From Treponema sp. (GTDB lineage Bacteria > Spirochaetota > Spirochaetia > Treponematales > Breznakiellaceae), in contig WRNF01000006.1 in NCBI GenBank assembly GCA_009776715.1, forward strand, positions 1-5,036: a stretch of DNA of 5,036 nucleotides, written 5' to 3'. Every line of letters begins with the position of its first letter. The first letter of the stretch is position 1. Under the pieces are notes generated by a model, which saw nothing but the letters and a program-made list of their open reading frames with translations, was not told where the DNA came from and did not search any database. This document shows positions 1-5,036 of this stretch, piece after piece. The translations under genes were made by a program, and so were the position numbers.

Positions 1-95
1 TAATAATATACACCATAAACAAAAAAAAAACAAGCTGTTTAAAAAAAATGATTTAAAAAATAATGCAATTTGCAGTTTTTCGCCATATACATGGT
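1..95 (+). promoter_or_regulatory. AT-rich leader upstream of the exported-protein gene
   Basis: This stretch is very A-rich, with an A10 run at 21-30, an A8 run at 41-48 and further A runs to position 60. A -10-like hexamer AATAAT (5 of 6 to TATAAT) sits at 59-64, but I see no good -35 at the right distance. If that hexamer is used, transcription would begin near 71, which favours translation from the ATG at 96 over the one at 63. No Shine-Dalgarno sequence is visible before either ATG. A short inverted repeat (AAACA-AGC-TGTTT, 28-40) is too weak to call a terminator. Confidence 0.3.
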
Positions 96-1712
96 ATGAA
101 GTTTGGATTTATATTTCTACAGATGATTGTATGCGCGGCGCTGCTGCCGGCACAGGCCGGTTTTTCAAAAAAAAGCGAACCGGAAGGGCAAAAACTGTTT
201 TCATGGAACCTGCTGTACACAGGCGCATGGGAAGAAAACAAGACCCTGTATAATTTAGGCGACATTCGCTTTAGCCTTACGCCCCCGGGATTATTGCTGC
301 GCGGGCAAGCGCTGGACAGGCGGACATTGAATTTTGAGTTGGAACAGCCTTTCGGCGATCCGGCAAAGGGAATAAGCAGCGGCGCGGCAGCTTTGTACCA
401 TAAAAACACCGGCAGCCGCCTGCTGTACGGGGTTTTGGAAGAAAAAGGGCTGCCTGCCCGCATCCGCAGCCCCTGGATACGATCTGCGCCGTTTTTTGAA
501 AACCGCACGCCCATAATGGCCGATTTAAGAACAAGCGTTTCAACAACAAAAAGCCCTGAAGCGTATCTATACCTGTCCAGCCCCTTATTGTTTTTTTTCA
601 AAAACAGTAAATCCGCCCAGGATCTGTCCTTCAGAGCCTACAGTTCTGCTCAAATTACTACAAGCGGAGCAATGGCTCCGGCTTTTTCCGGCGGCCTTGA
701 AACTAATTTTGGAAAAAAAGTTAATGTGCTGCTGGAAGGTTTTTATACCAGCGCCGAACTGCCTGCCAAGAAAGCAAGCGCCTGGTTCAGCGATCCTCCT
801 GCCCTGCCGGAAAGGGATTTCCGCCTGCATGCCTGGTCGGCCATGATCAACACGCCGTTTTTTTCGGCCTCTTCCGACTGGGCCTTTTCTGAAACCTTTG
901 CTTTCGGCAGCGGCATTTACGGCAATATTGGGCTAAGTTTTTTTCCGCCCTTTTTTAAAAAACTAATTCTGTCTTTTGCCGCAGACGGCATGAGCAGGCT
1001 TTATGTTGGCAGGGACGGCAGCAGCCCCGGGGGCGGAAAAAGGCTTGCAGGAAAAATCGAGCGGAAGGGACAGCGAAGCAGCTTGTTCCGTGTAAATACC
1101 ACTGTACGCGGCCCCGGCATGGACAAGGCGTTTAACCGCAGCGCAACAGGCATTTATTACCGTTTTCCCGCACTGTCAGCCAAGGCGGGAAAAAACGGCA
1201 GTTTTCCGTTTAAATTAAGGCGGGTATCGGTCAATGCCGGCAGGAATGCCTCGGATTTAAATAAAATTAATGACAGCATCGACTCGTCAATCGGGCTTTC
1301 GTTAATACTGCCTTCATTTAAAATGCCGGCATTTCTGCTTCCCGCAACATCTGCTAAAACGGCGAATAAGCCCAAAAGTTACCCCTTAAGCATTAATTTT
1401 ACCAATTCGCTGGACTTTTTGGGTCCGGCAAAAAATACCCCTTCGCCGTATCCTTTTTTTCAGTCAAAGCAAAAATTTGATTCAACAAAAACAAGCTGCG
1501 AATTATTGTGGTCGCCGGGCATTTTTCAACTAAGGACACGCTGGGCATACACCGTTTTCGAAGAGAAAGACAACAAAAAAAAGGATAATAAATGGGAAAG
1601 CTCGGTAAGCGCCGCAGTCCGCTTTAAATACGGGCGCTTCAGCATAAAATTTGCCTGGCCTGATTTTCCGGAAAAATGGAACTGCACCCTGTCCTGGAGA
1701 GTCAACAAATGA
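96..1712 (+). CDS. exported protein of unknown function, probable outer-membrane beta-barrel
   Basis: I do not recognise this 538-residue protein. The start at 96 is chosen because it gives a textbook signal peptide: MKFG, a hydrophobic core (FIFLQMIVCAALLP), then A-Q-A at residues 19-21 with likely cleavage before Gly22. The in-frame ATG at 63 would add 11 residues with no better ribosome site. There is no lipobox: the signal's only Cys (residue 13) lies inside the hydrophobic core. The mature part has no long hydrophobic helix. It is rich in Phe, Ser, Lys and aromatic residues and shows many short alternating polar/apolar stretches joined by Gly, Asn, Asp or Ser turns, for example around residues 200-230, 250-300 and 475-535, as in outer-membrane barrels. 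The C-terminus ends in W-R-V-N-K, not the usual terminal Phe. The gene converges on murJ, and its TGA stop opens a heptad repeat array. A periplasmic beta-rich protein is the main alternative. The ORF is secure; the function is not. Confidence 0.8.
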   Translation: MKFGFIFLQMIVCAALLPAQAGFSKKSEPEGQKLFSWNLLYTGAWEENKTLYNLGDIRFSLTPPGLLLRGQALDRRTLNFELEQPFGDPAKGISSGAAALYHKNTGSRLLYGVLEEKGLPARIRSPWIRSAPFFENRTPIMADLRTSVSTTKSPEAYLYLSSPLLFFFKNSKSAQDLSFRAYSSAQITTSGAMAPAFSGGLETNFGKKVNVLLEGFYTSAELPAKKASAWFSDPPALPERDFRLHAWSAMINTPFFSASSDWAFSETFAFGSGIYGNIGLSFFPPFFKKLILSFAADGMSRLYVGRDGSSPGGGKRLAGKIERKGQRSSLFRVNTTVRGPGMDKAFNRSATGIYYRFPALSAKAGKNGSFPFKLRRVSVNAGRNASDLNKINDSIDSSIGLSLILPSFKMPAFLLPATSAKTANKPKSYPLSINFTNSLDFLGPAKNTPSPYPFFQSKQKFDSTKTSCELLWSPGIFQLRTRWAYTVFEEKDNKKKDNKWESSVSAAVRFKYGRFSIKFAWPDFPEKWNCTLSWRVNK

Positions 1713-1744
1713 GCAGTGAGCAATGAGCAGTGAGCAATGAGCAG
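1710..1744 (+). repeat. five 7-base tandem repeats TGAGCA(G/A) starting at the stop codon
   Basis: Five exact heptads run head to tail at 1710, 1717, 1724, 1731 and 1738. They alternate TGAGCAG and TGAGCAA, so the true period is 14 bases over two and a half copies. The first TGA is the stop codon of the preceding gene. Since the period is 7, the TGA triplets fall in all three plus-strand frames within 17 bases. There is no hairpin, so this is not an intrinsic terminator. Confidence 0.9.
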
Positions 1745-1781
1745 TTGTGTTTTCATCACGCAAAGATTACGAACAAATATT

Positions 1782-1830
1782 CTAACCACTAACCACTATC
1801 CACTAAACACTATTCCCTGCTCCCTGTCCT
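1782..1830 (-). repeat. seven degenerate heptads spanning the 3' end of murJ
   Basis: Read on the minus strand from 1830 down, the units are AGGACAG, GGAGCAG, GGAATAG, TGTTTAG, TGGATAG, TGGTTAG and TGGTTAG. The consensus is roughly (T/G)GNNNAG and the two outermost units are identical. The first three units are coding: they supply the last six residues of MurJ (R-T-G-S-R-E) and its TAG stop. The remaining four lie in the intergenic gap and carry TAG triplets in changing frames. GGAGCAG differs by one base from TGAGCAG of the facing array, suggesting one repeat family. Confidence 0.75.
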
Positions 1831-3444
1831 CTTTACTGAGCGGATTAGGGAGGCAAGGCGTTTGTCGTGGGAGGCATAGAGCAGGCCTATTCCCAAAGCG
1901 GCGAAGATGACAGCATTAATCGCCAGCGGGATGCCGTATTTAACAAAACGAAGGCTGCCGGAAAACAGTCCCAGCAGATACGGAGAGATAAAGTACAGCG
2001 GAATTACCGCAATTCCCGACAGCAGCAGCAGTTTGAGCATAAAAAAAACGGTGGACATGATAATTCGCCTAACATCAATGCTGGGATTTTTTTTCAAAAA
2101 GGCAATTAGAAAAACCGTGTTTACCGCACTGGCTATGCTTAATGCCAGGGCAATGCCCCCTCCGCTTAAAGCCTCGGCATTGTCCTTTCCGCTAAAATAA
2201 AACACCAGCGAGGCGGCAAGAAATATATTTACAACAAAAGAAATAATTCCTGCCAGGGTTGGCGACTTTGAATTGCTTTGGGCGTAAAATGCCGGGGCAA
2301 GTATCCGGTTAAGGGCAATAAAAAAAAGGCCGGGCATATGATAGGTAAAAGCCGCTAGGGTAAGCAGCACCGATTCATCATTAAATGCCTCGCTTTCATA
2401 CAGCAGGCGGATTAAAATTTCTCCTTGCGAAATTGAAAAGAAGGTAATGGGAATTGTGATTAAAGCGATAATGTCCATTGCAGATACAAGGTGGCTGTTG
2501 AATTCTTCCCAGCGGGAAAATTTTGCATATTCGGCAAGGTTGGGCAGCAGCACAGTTCCCAGCGAAACAGCAAACACGCCGAGCATCAGTTCCTGAAGCC
2601 TTAGCGAGTACTGCAAACTGGATTGCACTCCAACGCCGGCATGGCCTGCAAGCGCTGTTGAAACCAGGTCGTTCATTTGATATGCCGCCATTCCAATAAT
2701 GGTCGGCCCGATAAGGCGCAGTACTTTTTTGGTGCCGGGATTGGAAAATGCCCGTTTAAGCCCGGTAAAAAACAAACGATGCTTATTTTTAAGCACAAAG
2801 GGCAGTTGAATTGCCGCTTCCAGAAAACCTCCCAGCAAAATTCCGTAAGCCATTGCCCTTGCTGCCCCTCTTTCGCCTCCGCCGCCAACAAAGTCTTTTA
2901 AACCGTAAGCGCAGGCAATGGTAACAATATTTAGCAGAATTGGAGCAAGGCCGGAAGGCGTAAAAATATGGTGGCTGTTCAGTATACCCTGAAACAGAGC
3001 GGCAATGGAAATAAAAGCCAAAAAAGGAAACATAATTCTGGTAAGCAGCACCGTTTCATCGACTAATTCCATGTTAAAAAAATTAATGAGATATGGGGAA
3101 AAAAGTATTCCGGCCATTACAGCGAGAGTTACTAAAAAGCTAAGAAAAGTAAAAATGCAGGCAACAAATTCACTTGTTTTTTTTGAATCATTCTCCAGCA
3201 GGTATTCCTTGAAGGTAGGTATAAAAGCTACGGCTATGGAACCTTCGGCAAATAAGCGGCGGAACAGATTGGGCAGCATAAAGGCCACCGTAAATGCATC
3301 GGAAATAGCTTTTGTGCCCAGTAGCCTCGCTTTTGTCATTTCCCGCAAAAGGCCAAGTATGCGTGAAATTAAAGTTAACAGCGACAGCATGGAACCATGC
3401 TTTAGCAGAGACGCTTTAGACAAACGGGAATTGTTTTTCTCCAT
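1810..3444 (-). CDS. murJ: lipid II flippase MurJ (MviN), MOP superfamily
   Basis: MurJ moves the undecaprenyl-linked peptidoglycan precursor lipid II from the inner to the outer face of the cytoplasmic membrane. The 544-residue length is normal for the family. The N-terminus carries family hallmarks: S-R-I-L-G-L-L-R at 27-34, D49, and the P-N-L-F-R-R-L-F-A-E-G block at 58-68. By motif alignment R28, R34, D49 and R62 match the E. coli residues R18, R24, D39 and R52, and R282 (L-R-L-Q-E-L) matches R270, which line the central cavity. Hydrophobic segments run through the whole protein, as expected for 14 membrane helices. The L-N-R-I-L-A-P-A-F-Y-A motif at 378-388 is also typical. The start matches the family's N-terminus with about ten extra residues; no Shine-Dalgarno is seen. 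The last six residues lie in a heptad repeat and look like a recent extension. Identification is very secure. Confidence 0.97.
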   Translation of the reverse strand: MEKNNSRLSKASLLKHGSMLSLLTLISRILGLLREMTKARLLGTKAISDAFTVAFMLPNLFRRLFAEGSIAVAFIPTFKEYLLENDSKKTSEFVACIFTFLSFLVTLAVMAGILFSPYLINFFNMELVDETVLLTRIMFPFLAFISIAALFQGILNSHHIFTPSGLAPILLNIVTIACAYGLKDFVGGGGERGAARAMAYGILLGGFLEAAIQLPFVLKNKHRLFFTGLKRAFSNPGTKKVLRLIGPTIIGMAAYQMNDLVSTALAGHAGVGVQSSLQYSLRLQELMLGVFAVSLGTVLLPNLAEYAKFSRWEEFNSHLVSAMDIIALITIPITFFSISQGEILIRLLYESEAFNDESVLLTLAAFTYHMPGLFFIALNRILAPAFYAQSNSKSPTLAGIISFVVNIFLAASLVFYFSGKDNAEALSGGGIALALSIASAVNTVFLIAFLKKNPSIDVRRIIMSTVFFMLKLLLLSGIAVIPLYFISPYLLGLFSGSLRFVKYGIPLAINAVIFAALGIGLLYASHDKRLASLIRSVKRTGSRE

Positions 3445-3486
3445 ATTGATACTGTATGCAATTTACTGTTAAATTTAAAGTGTTTT

Positions 3487-3516
3487 CTTGTAAAACGCTG
3501 TTTTTAATAGTGTCAA
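3487..3516 (-). promoter_or_regulatory. candidate sigma-70 promoter of murJ
   Basis: On the minus strand a perfect -35 hexamer TTGACA (3516-3511) is followed after 18 bases by TACAAG (3492-3487), 4 of 6 to TATAAT. Initiation would fall near 3480, leaving a leader of about 36 bases before the murJ ATG at 3444. The -35 is strong and the -10 weak, so this is a suggestion only. Confidence 0.35.
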
Positions 3517-3519
3517 AAA

Positions 3520-3532
3520 ACAATGGCATTGT
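3520..3532. promoter_or_regulatory. 13-base palindrome beside the murJ -35; operator or weak terminator
   Basis: The sequence ACAATG-G-CATTGT is a perfect 6-1-6 inverted repeat four bases upstream of the candidate murJ -35. On the minus strand it is followed by a run of T (3520-3515), so it could also form a weak 5-bp hairpin terminator for the flavodoxin gene. The stem is short and AT-rich, which argues against strong termination. Its half-sites are those of the palindrome in the flavodoxin promoter at 4093-4103. Confidence 0.35.
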
Positions 3533-3561
3533 CGCCGTCAACTTTACACAAGGATGCGGCA

Positions 3562-3589
3562 TACCCACTACTCACTAACCTAACCGCTA
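3562..3589 (-). repeat. imperfect heptads at the 3' end of the flavodoxin gene
   Basis: On the minus strand, TAG triplets begin at 3589, 3582, 3577 and 3570, with a further TA at 3563. The spacings are 7, 5, 7 and 7 bases. The clearest units are TAGTGAG and TAGTGGG. The triplet at 3582-3580 is the stop codon of the flavodoxin gene. The pattern resembles the murJ-end heptads with one two-base deletion. It is short and degenerate, so chance cannot be excluded from this copy alone. Confidence 0.5.
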
Positions 3590-4062
3590 TTCATTTGCAA
3601 AACCCACTCGTTTATCTGCTGCTGTATTTCCTCGCGGTTTCCCGATGCAGGGTTTTTAAAACCAATTTCACCCAAAAAAACATTGCCCGGGAGCAGGGCC
3701 TTTAAATTGATTAGAGACTTCCCGGCATTGCCTGCAAAACACGTATACAGGGCAAGTTTTTTGCCGGTAATACCGGTTTCAGCAAGGAAAGTTTTTATGG
3801 GCGGAGCAAAGGTTCCTGCCCATACCGGTGATCCTATGATAATCAAATCGTAAGGAGCAGGATCAAAATTGACTGGTTTTAGCGCAGGCTTTTTATTAAA
3901 TACAACCATTGTGCCTCCCCAAAAAAATTTAAAAAATCCCTTGCGCTTTTTTTCATCTTTGAGCAATAAACGAATCACATCCGCGTCAAGGCATTTCCCC
4001 AGGCATTCGGCTATGAAAGCGCAGTTTTCATCAAGGGAATAGTATACAACAGCAGTTTTCAT
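3580..4062 (-). CDS. flavodoxin-family FMN-binding protein
   Basis: This is a 160-residue single-domain flavodoxin-fold protein, expected to bind FMN and carry electrons in the cytoplasm; its partner cannot be told from the sequence. The start at 4062 is chosen over the ATG at 4086 because AAGGAG lies six bases before it and the fold begins at once with K-T-A-V-V-Y-Y-S (residues 2-9). The 80s loop G-S-P-V-W-A-G-T-F-A-P-P-I (77-89) has the Trp that usually stacks on the flavin, and T-C-F-A-G-N-A-G (107-114) is the third flavin loop. The K-G-F-F-K-F-F-W-G-G segment (41-50) is typical of small anaerobe flavodoxins. The phosphate loop is unusual: S-L-D-E-N-C at 9-14 instead of the common S/T-x-T/E-G-N-T. 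The gene has its own candidate promoter and ends in heptad-like repeats. An NADPH-dependent FMN reductase or a flavodoxin-type oxidoreductase subunit is possible. Confidence 0.9.
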   Translation of the reverse strand: MKTAVVYYSLDENCAFIAECLGKCLDADVIRLLLKDEKKRKGFFKFFWGGTMVVFNKKPALKPVNFDPAPYDLIIIGSPVWAGTFAPPIKTFLAETGITGKKLALYTCFAGNAGKSLINLKALLPGNVFLGEIGFKNPASGNREEIQQQINEWVLQMNSG

Positions 4063-4068
4063 GGTAAA

Positions 4069-4074
4069 CTCCTT
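4069..4074 (-). promoter_or_regulatory. Shine-Dalgarno site of the flavodoxin gene
   Basis: AAGGAG on the minus strand is followed after six bases (TTTACC) by the ATG at 4062. It decides the start: the in-frame ATG at 4086 has no such site and overlaps the candidate -10 hexamer. It is the only strong ribosome-binding site seen in the window. Confidence 0.85.
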
Positions 4075-4084
4075 ATAATTTTTC

Positions 4085-4114
4085 ATTCTATCACAATCAT
4101 TGTATAACGATCAA
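4085..4114 (-). promoter_or_regulatory. candidate sigma-70 promoter of the flavodoxin gene
   Basis: On the minus strand TTGATC (4114-4109, 4 of 6 to TTGACA) and TAGAAT (4090-4085, 5 of 6 to TATAAT) are 18 bases apart. Initiation near 4078 would leave a leader of about 16 bases holding the Shine-Dalgarno site and would put the ATG at 4086 outside the transcript. The location in the 71-base gap after the upstream gene fits an independent promoter. Confidence 0.5.
4091..4105. promoter_or_regulatory. candidate operator in the flavodoxin promoter (Fur/PerR-like 7-1-7)
   Basis: A perfect 5-1-5 palindrome, ACAAT-C-ATTGT (4093-4103), lies within the spacer between the -35 and -10 hexamers, where a bound repressor would block RNA polymerase. 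Extended to 15 bases, the minus strand reads ATACAAT-G-ATTGTGA. By eye it matches the PerR consensus TTATAAT-N-ATTATAA at 10 of 14 arm positions. Flavodoxins are often controlled by iron or oxidative stress, which makes a Fur-family regulator plausible. The regulator is inferred, not shown. Confidence 0.35.
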
Positions 4115-4133
4115 GGCAGGGCATAAACTCCGT

Positions 4134-5036
4134 TCATGCGGTTAATACAGACAAAGGCACAACATTTACCCCATCTTTCCGGCGGCAGGCAAAACCGTTA
4201 GCGGTAATAACCGTAAGCGCTGCCGGGGCCCCCATTTTTTCCTGGTTTATTTTTGCGGCAAATTTGAGCAAATTCGCCGCAGCCTCATCCTGAGCGCTAA
4301 AGCCCATTTTAACTTCAAAAGCTGCCCATGTATTGTCAGGGTATTCTACGATAGCATCAACTTCTGTATTCCTGGAATCACGGTAATGAAATACCCTGCC
4401 GTCGTGTACTTCCCCATAGATTCGTAAATCCCGTATTACAAGCGATTCAAAAAGAAATCCCAGATAGTTAAGGTCTCCAAGCAGTTTATCTACAGAAAGA
4501 CCCAATATGCCTATGGCAAGAGAAGGATCAACAAAATGATGCTTAGGCGCTTTTCGCAGGGTATCGGCGGAACGGATATGGGGACTCCATGCGGGAAGCT
4601 GTTCCAATACCATAAGACGTTCCAGCGCTTCCAGATATTCGGCTATTGTTTCATTATTTATCCTTGCATCCGAACCTCCTGTGTCTTTTGCCAGGGAGCT
4701 AACCGACGCTTCTGTTGATATATTCCTTGCCAGGGATTGTAAAAGACGCATGACTTTTTGCGGATCCCTTTTTTTATCCCCAAACCGGCTTATGTCTGTC
4801 TCCGCAATAAGTGAAACATAGTCCTGCATAAACCGCAATGCACGTCGGCCTGTGGCGCCCAGAAGGCTTGGCCAGCCTCCAAGAGTAAGTTTTTCAGCCA
4901 GGGCAGCAAGGCTAAAATCCGCCGGCAGCGACTTTGGGACTTTGCCATTTACCAGATTAAAAAGACTCACCTCCCCGGTTGACCAGCCTTTTTCATAAAA
5001 TGACATTGGACGCATTTTTAAAACGGAAAAGCGGCC
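4134..5036 (-). CDS. AAA_14/DUF4143-family ATPase, C-terminal 300 residues (5' end beyond window)
   Basis: Members of this family pair an N-terminal AAA+ ATPase (AAA_14) with a C-terminal DUF4143 domain. They are common multi-copy genes in anaerobic bacteria and archaea with no settled function. The frame stays open to the window edge, and residues 1-25 (G-R-F-S-V-L-K-M-R-P-M-S ... T-G-E-V-S-L) match the conserved end of the ATPase domain. The Met at 5015 is therefore internal, and the Walker A and B motifs lie outside. Visible parts are G-G-W-P (53-56), a helical linker with L-L-Q-S-L-A-R-N (98-105) and a winged-helix-like segment (109-140). The C-terminal nuclease-like fold has F-V-D-P-S-L-A (168-174), F-E-S-L (196-199), E-V-D (225-227) and E-V-K (241-243). 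E197, D227 and E241-x-K243 match the PD-(D/E)XK pattern; whether it cuts DNA is unknown. No heptads follow the stop. The family assignment is firm. Confidence 0.93.
   Translation of the reverse strand, partial: GRFSVLKMRPMSFYEKGWSTGEVSLFNLVNGKVPKSLPADFSLAALAEKLTLGGWPSLLGATGRRALRFMQDYVSLIAETDISRFGDKKRDPQKVMRLLQSLARNISTEASVSSLAKDTGGSDARINNETIAEYLEALERLMVLEQLPAWSPHIRSADTLRKAPKHHFVDPSLAIGILGLSVDKLLGDLNYLGFLFESLVIRDLRIYGEVHDGRVFHYRDSRNTEVDAIVEYPDNTWAAFEVKMGFSAQDEAAANLLKFAAKINQEKMGAPAALTVITANGFACRRKDGVNVVPLSVLTA

Noticed and set aside
53..601. 182-residue minus-strand ORF opposite the start of the exported-protein gene
   Set aside because: It lies antisense to a signal-peptide-bearing gene and shows no domain, start site or hydrophobic pattern of its own.
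1526..1789. Minus-strand ORFs of 77-87 residues over the 3' end of the exported-protein gene
   Set aside because: They are antisense shadows. Their repetitive N-terminus (A-H-C-S-L-L) is just the translated complement of the TGAGCAG heptads.
1713..1809. Bidirectional intrinsic terminator between the convergent genes
   Set aside because: No GC-rich hairpin with a T run is present. GAGCAG and CTGCTC do pair across the gap but are only 6 bases long and about 80 bases apart.
1710..1830. Heptad arrays as a CRISPR array
   Set aside because: The units are 7 bases with no spacers and no cas genes nearby; this is simple tandem repeat DNA.
1867..2200. Plus-strand ORFs of 80 and 97 residues within murJ
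   Set aside because: They are shadows of murJ in other frames with low-complexity sequence.
3005..3472. 155-residue plus-strand ORF opposite the murJ 5' end
   Set aside because: It is antisense to conserved MurJ codons, rich in Lys and Ser, has no recognisable domain and no ribosome site.
3523..3705. 60-residue plus-strand ORF with a Leu-rich segment
   Set aside because: It is mostly antisense to the flavodoxin gene; the Leu/Tyr stretch comes from the complement of its Gln-rich C-terminal helix. No ribosome site.
4063..4086. Upstream ATG at 4086 as the flavodoxin start
   Set aside because: It has no Shine-Dalgarno site, overlaps the candidate -10 hexamer and adds eight residues before the usual first beta strand.
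4134..5036. DUF4143 ATPase as half of a toxin-antitoxin or defence system
   Set aside because: The family is often proposed to have such roles, but there is no partner gene, no second nuclease and no mobile-element boundary in view.

Overview
The window looks like ordinary chromosomal DNA from a Treponema-like spirochaete. This rests on the style of the lipid II flippase, the mid-range base composition with long A and T runs, weak Shine-Dalgarno sites on most genes, and a multi-copy-type DUF4143 ATPase. The assignment is an inference and no single feature proves it.

Layout: an AT-rich leader (1-95) precedes a plus-strand gene (96-1712) for an unrecognised exported protein with the look of an outer-membrane beta-barrel. 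It converges on murJ (minus strand, 1810-3444), the lipid II flippase of peptidoglycan synthesis. Upstream of murJ on the same strand is a small flavodoxin-family gene (3580-4062). Beyond that lies the 3' part of an AAA_14/DUF4143 ATPase gene (4134-5036), whose 5' end and Walker motifs are outside the window. The three minus-strand genes are separated by gaps of 135 and 71 bases. A promoter-like pair of hexamers precedes both murJ and the flavodoxin gene, so they are probably separate units rather than one tight operon. No shared pathway links the four products.

The most striking signal is not a gene. All three complete genes end in degenerate 7-base tandem repeats that read in the same sense as the gene and contain the stop triplet (TGA in TGAGCAG/TGAGCAA; TAG in TGGTTAG, TGGATAG and TAGTGAG). 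Because 7 is not a multiple of 3, repeated heptads place stop codons in all three forward frames directly after each gene. In murJ the array also supplies the last six codons of the protein. Short heptad repeats are known from other bacteria, notably cyanobacteria (STRR sequences). Their placement here, at the stop codon of three consecutive genes in gene-sense orientation, is worth following up.

A second signal is a pair of ACAAT/ATTGT palindromes. One lies between the -35 and -10 hexamers of the flavodoxin promoter and loosely resembles a 7-1-7 Fur/PerR-family box. The other lies next to the candidate murJ -35. I found no RNA gene, insertion sequence, CRISPR array or clear new multi-gene system.
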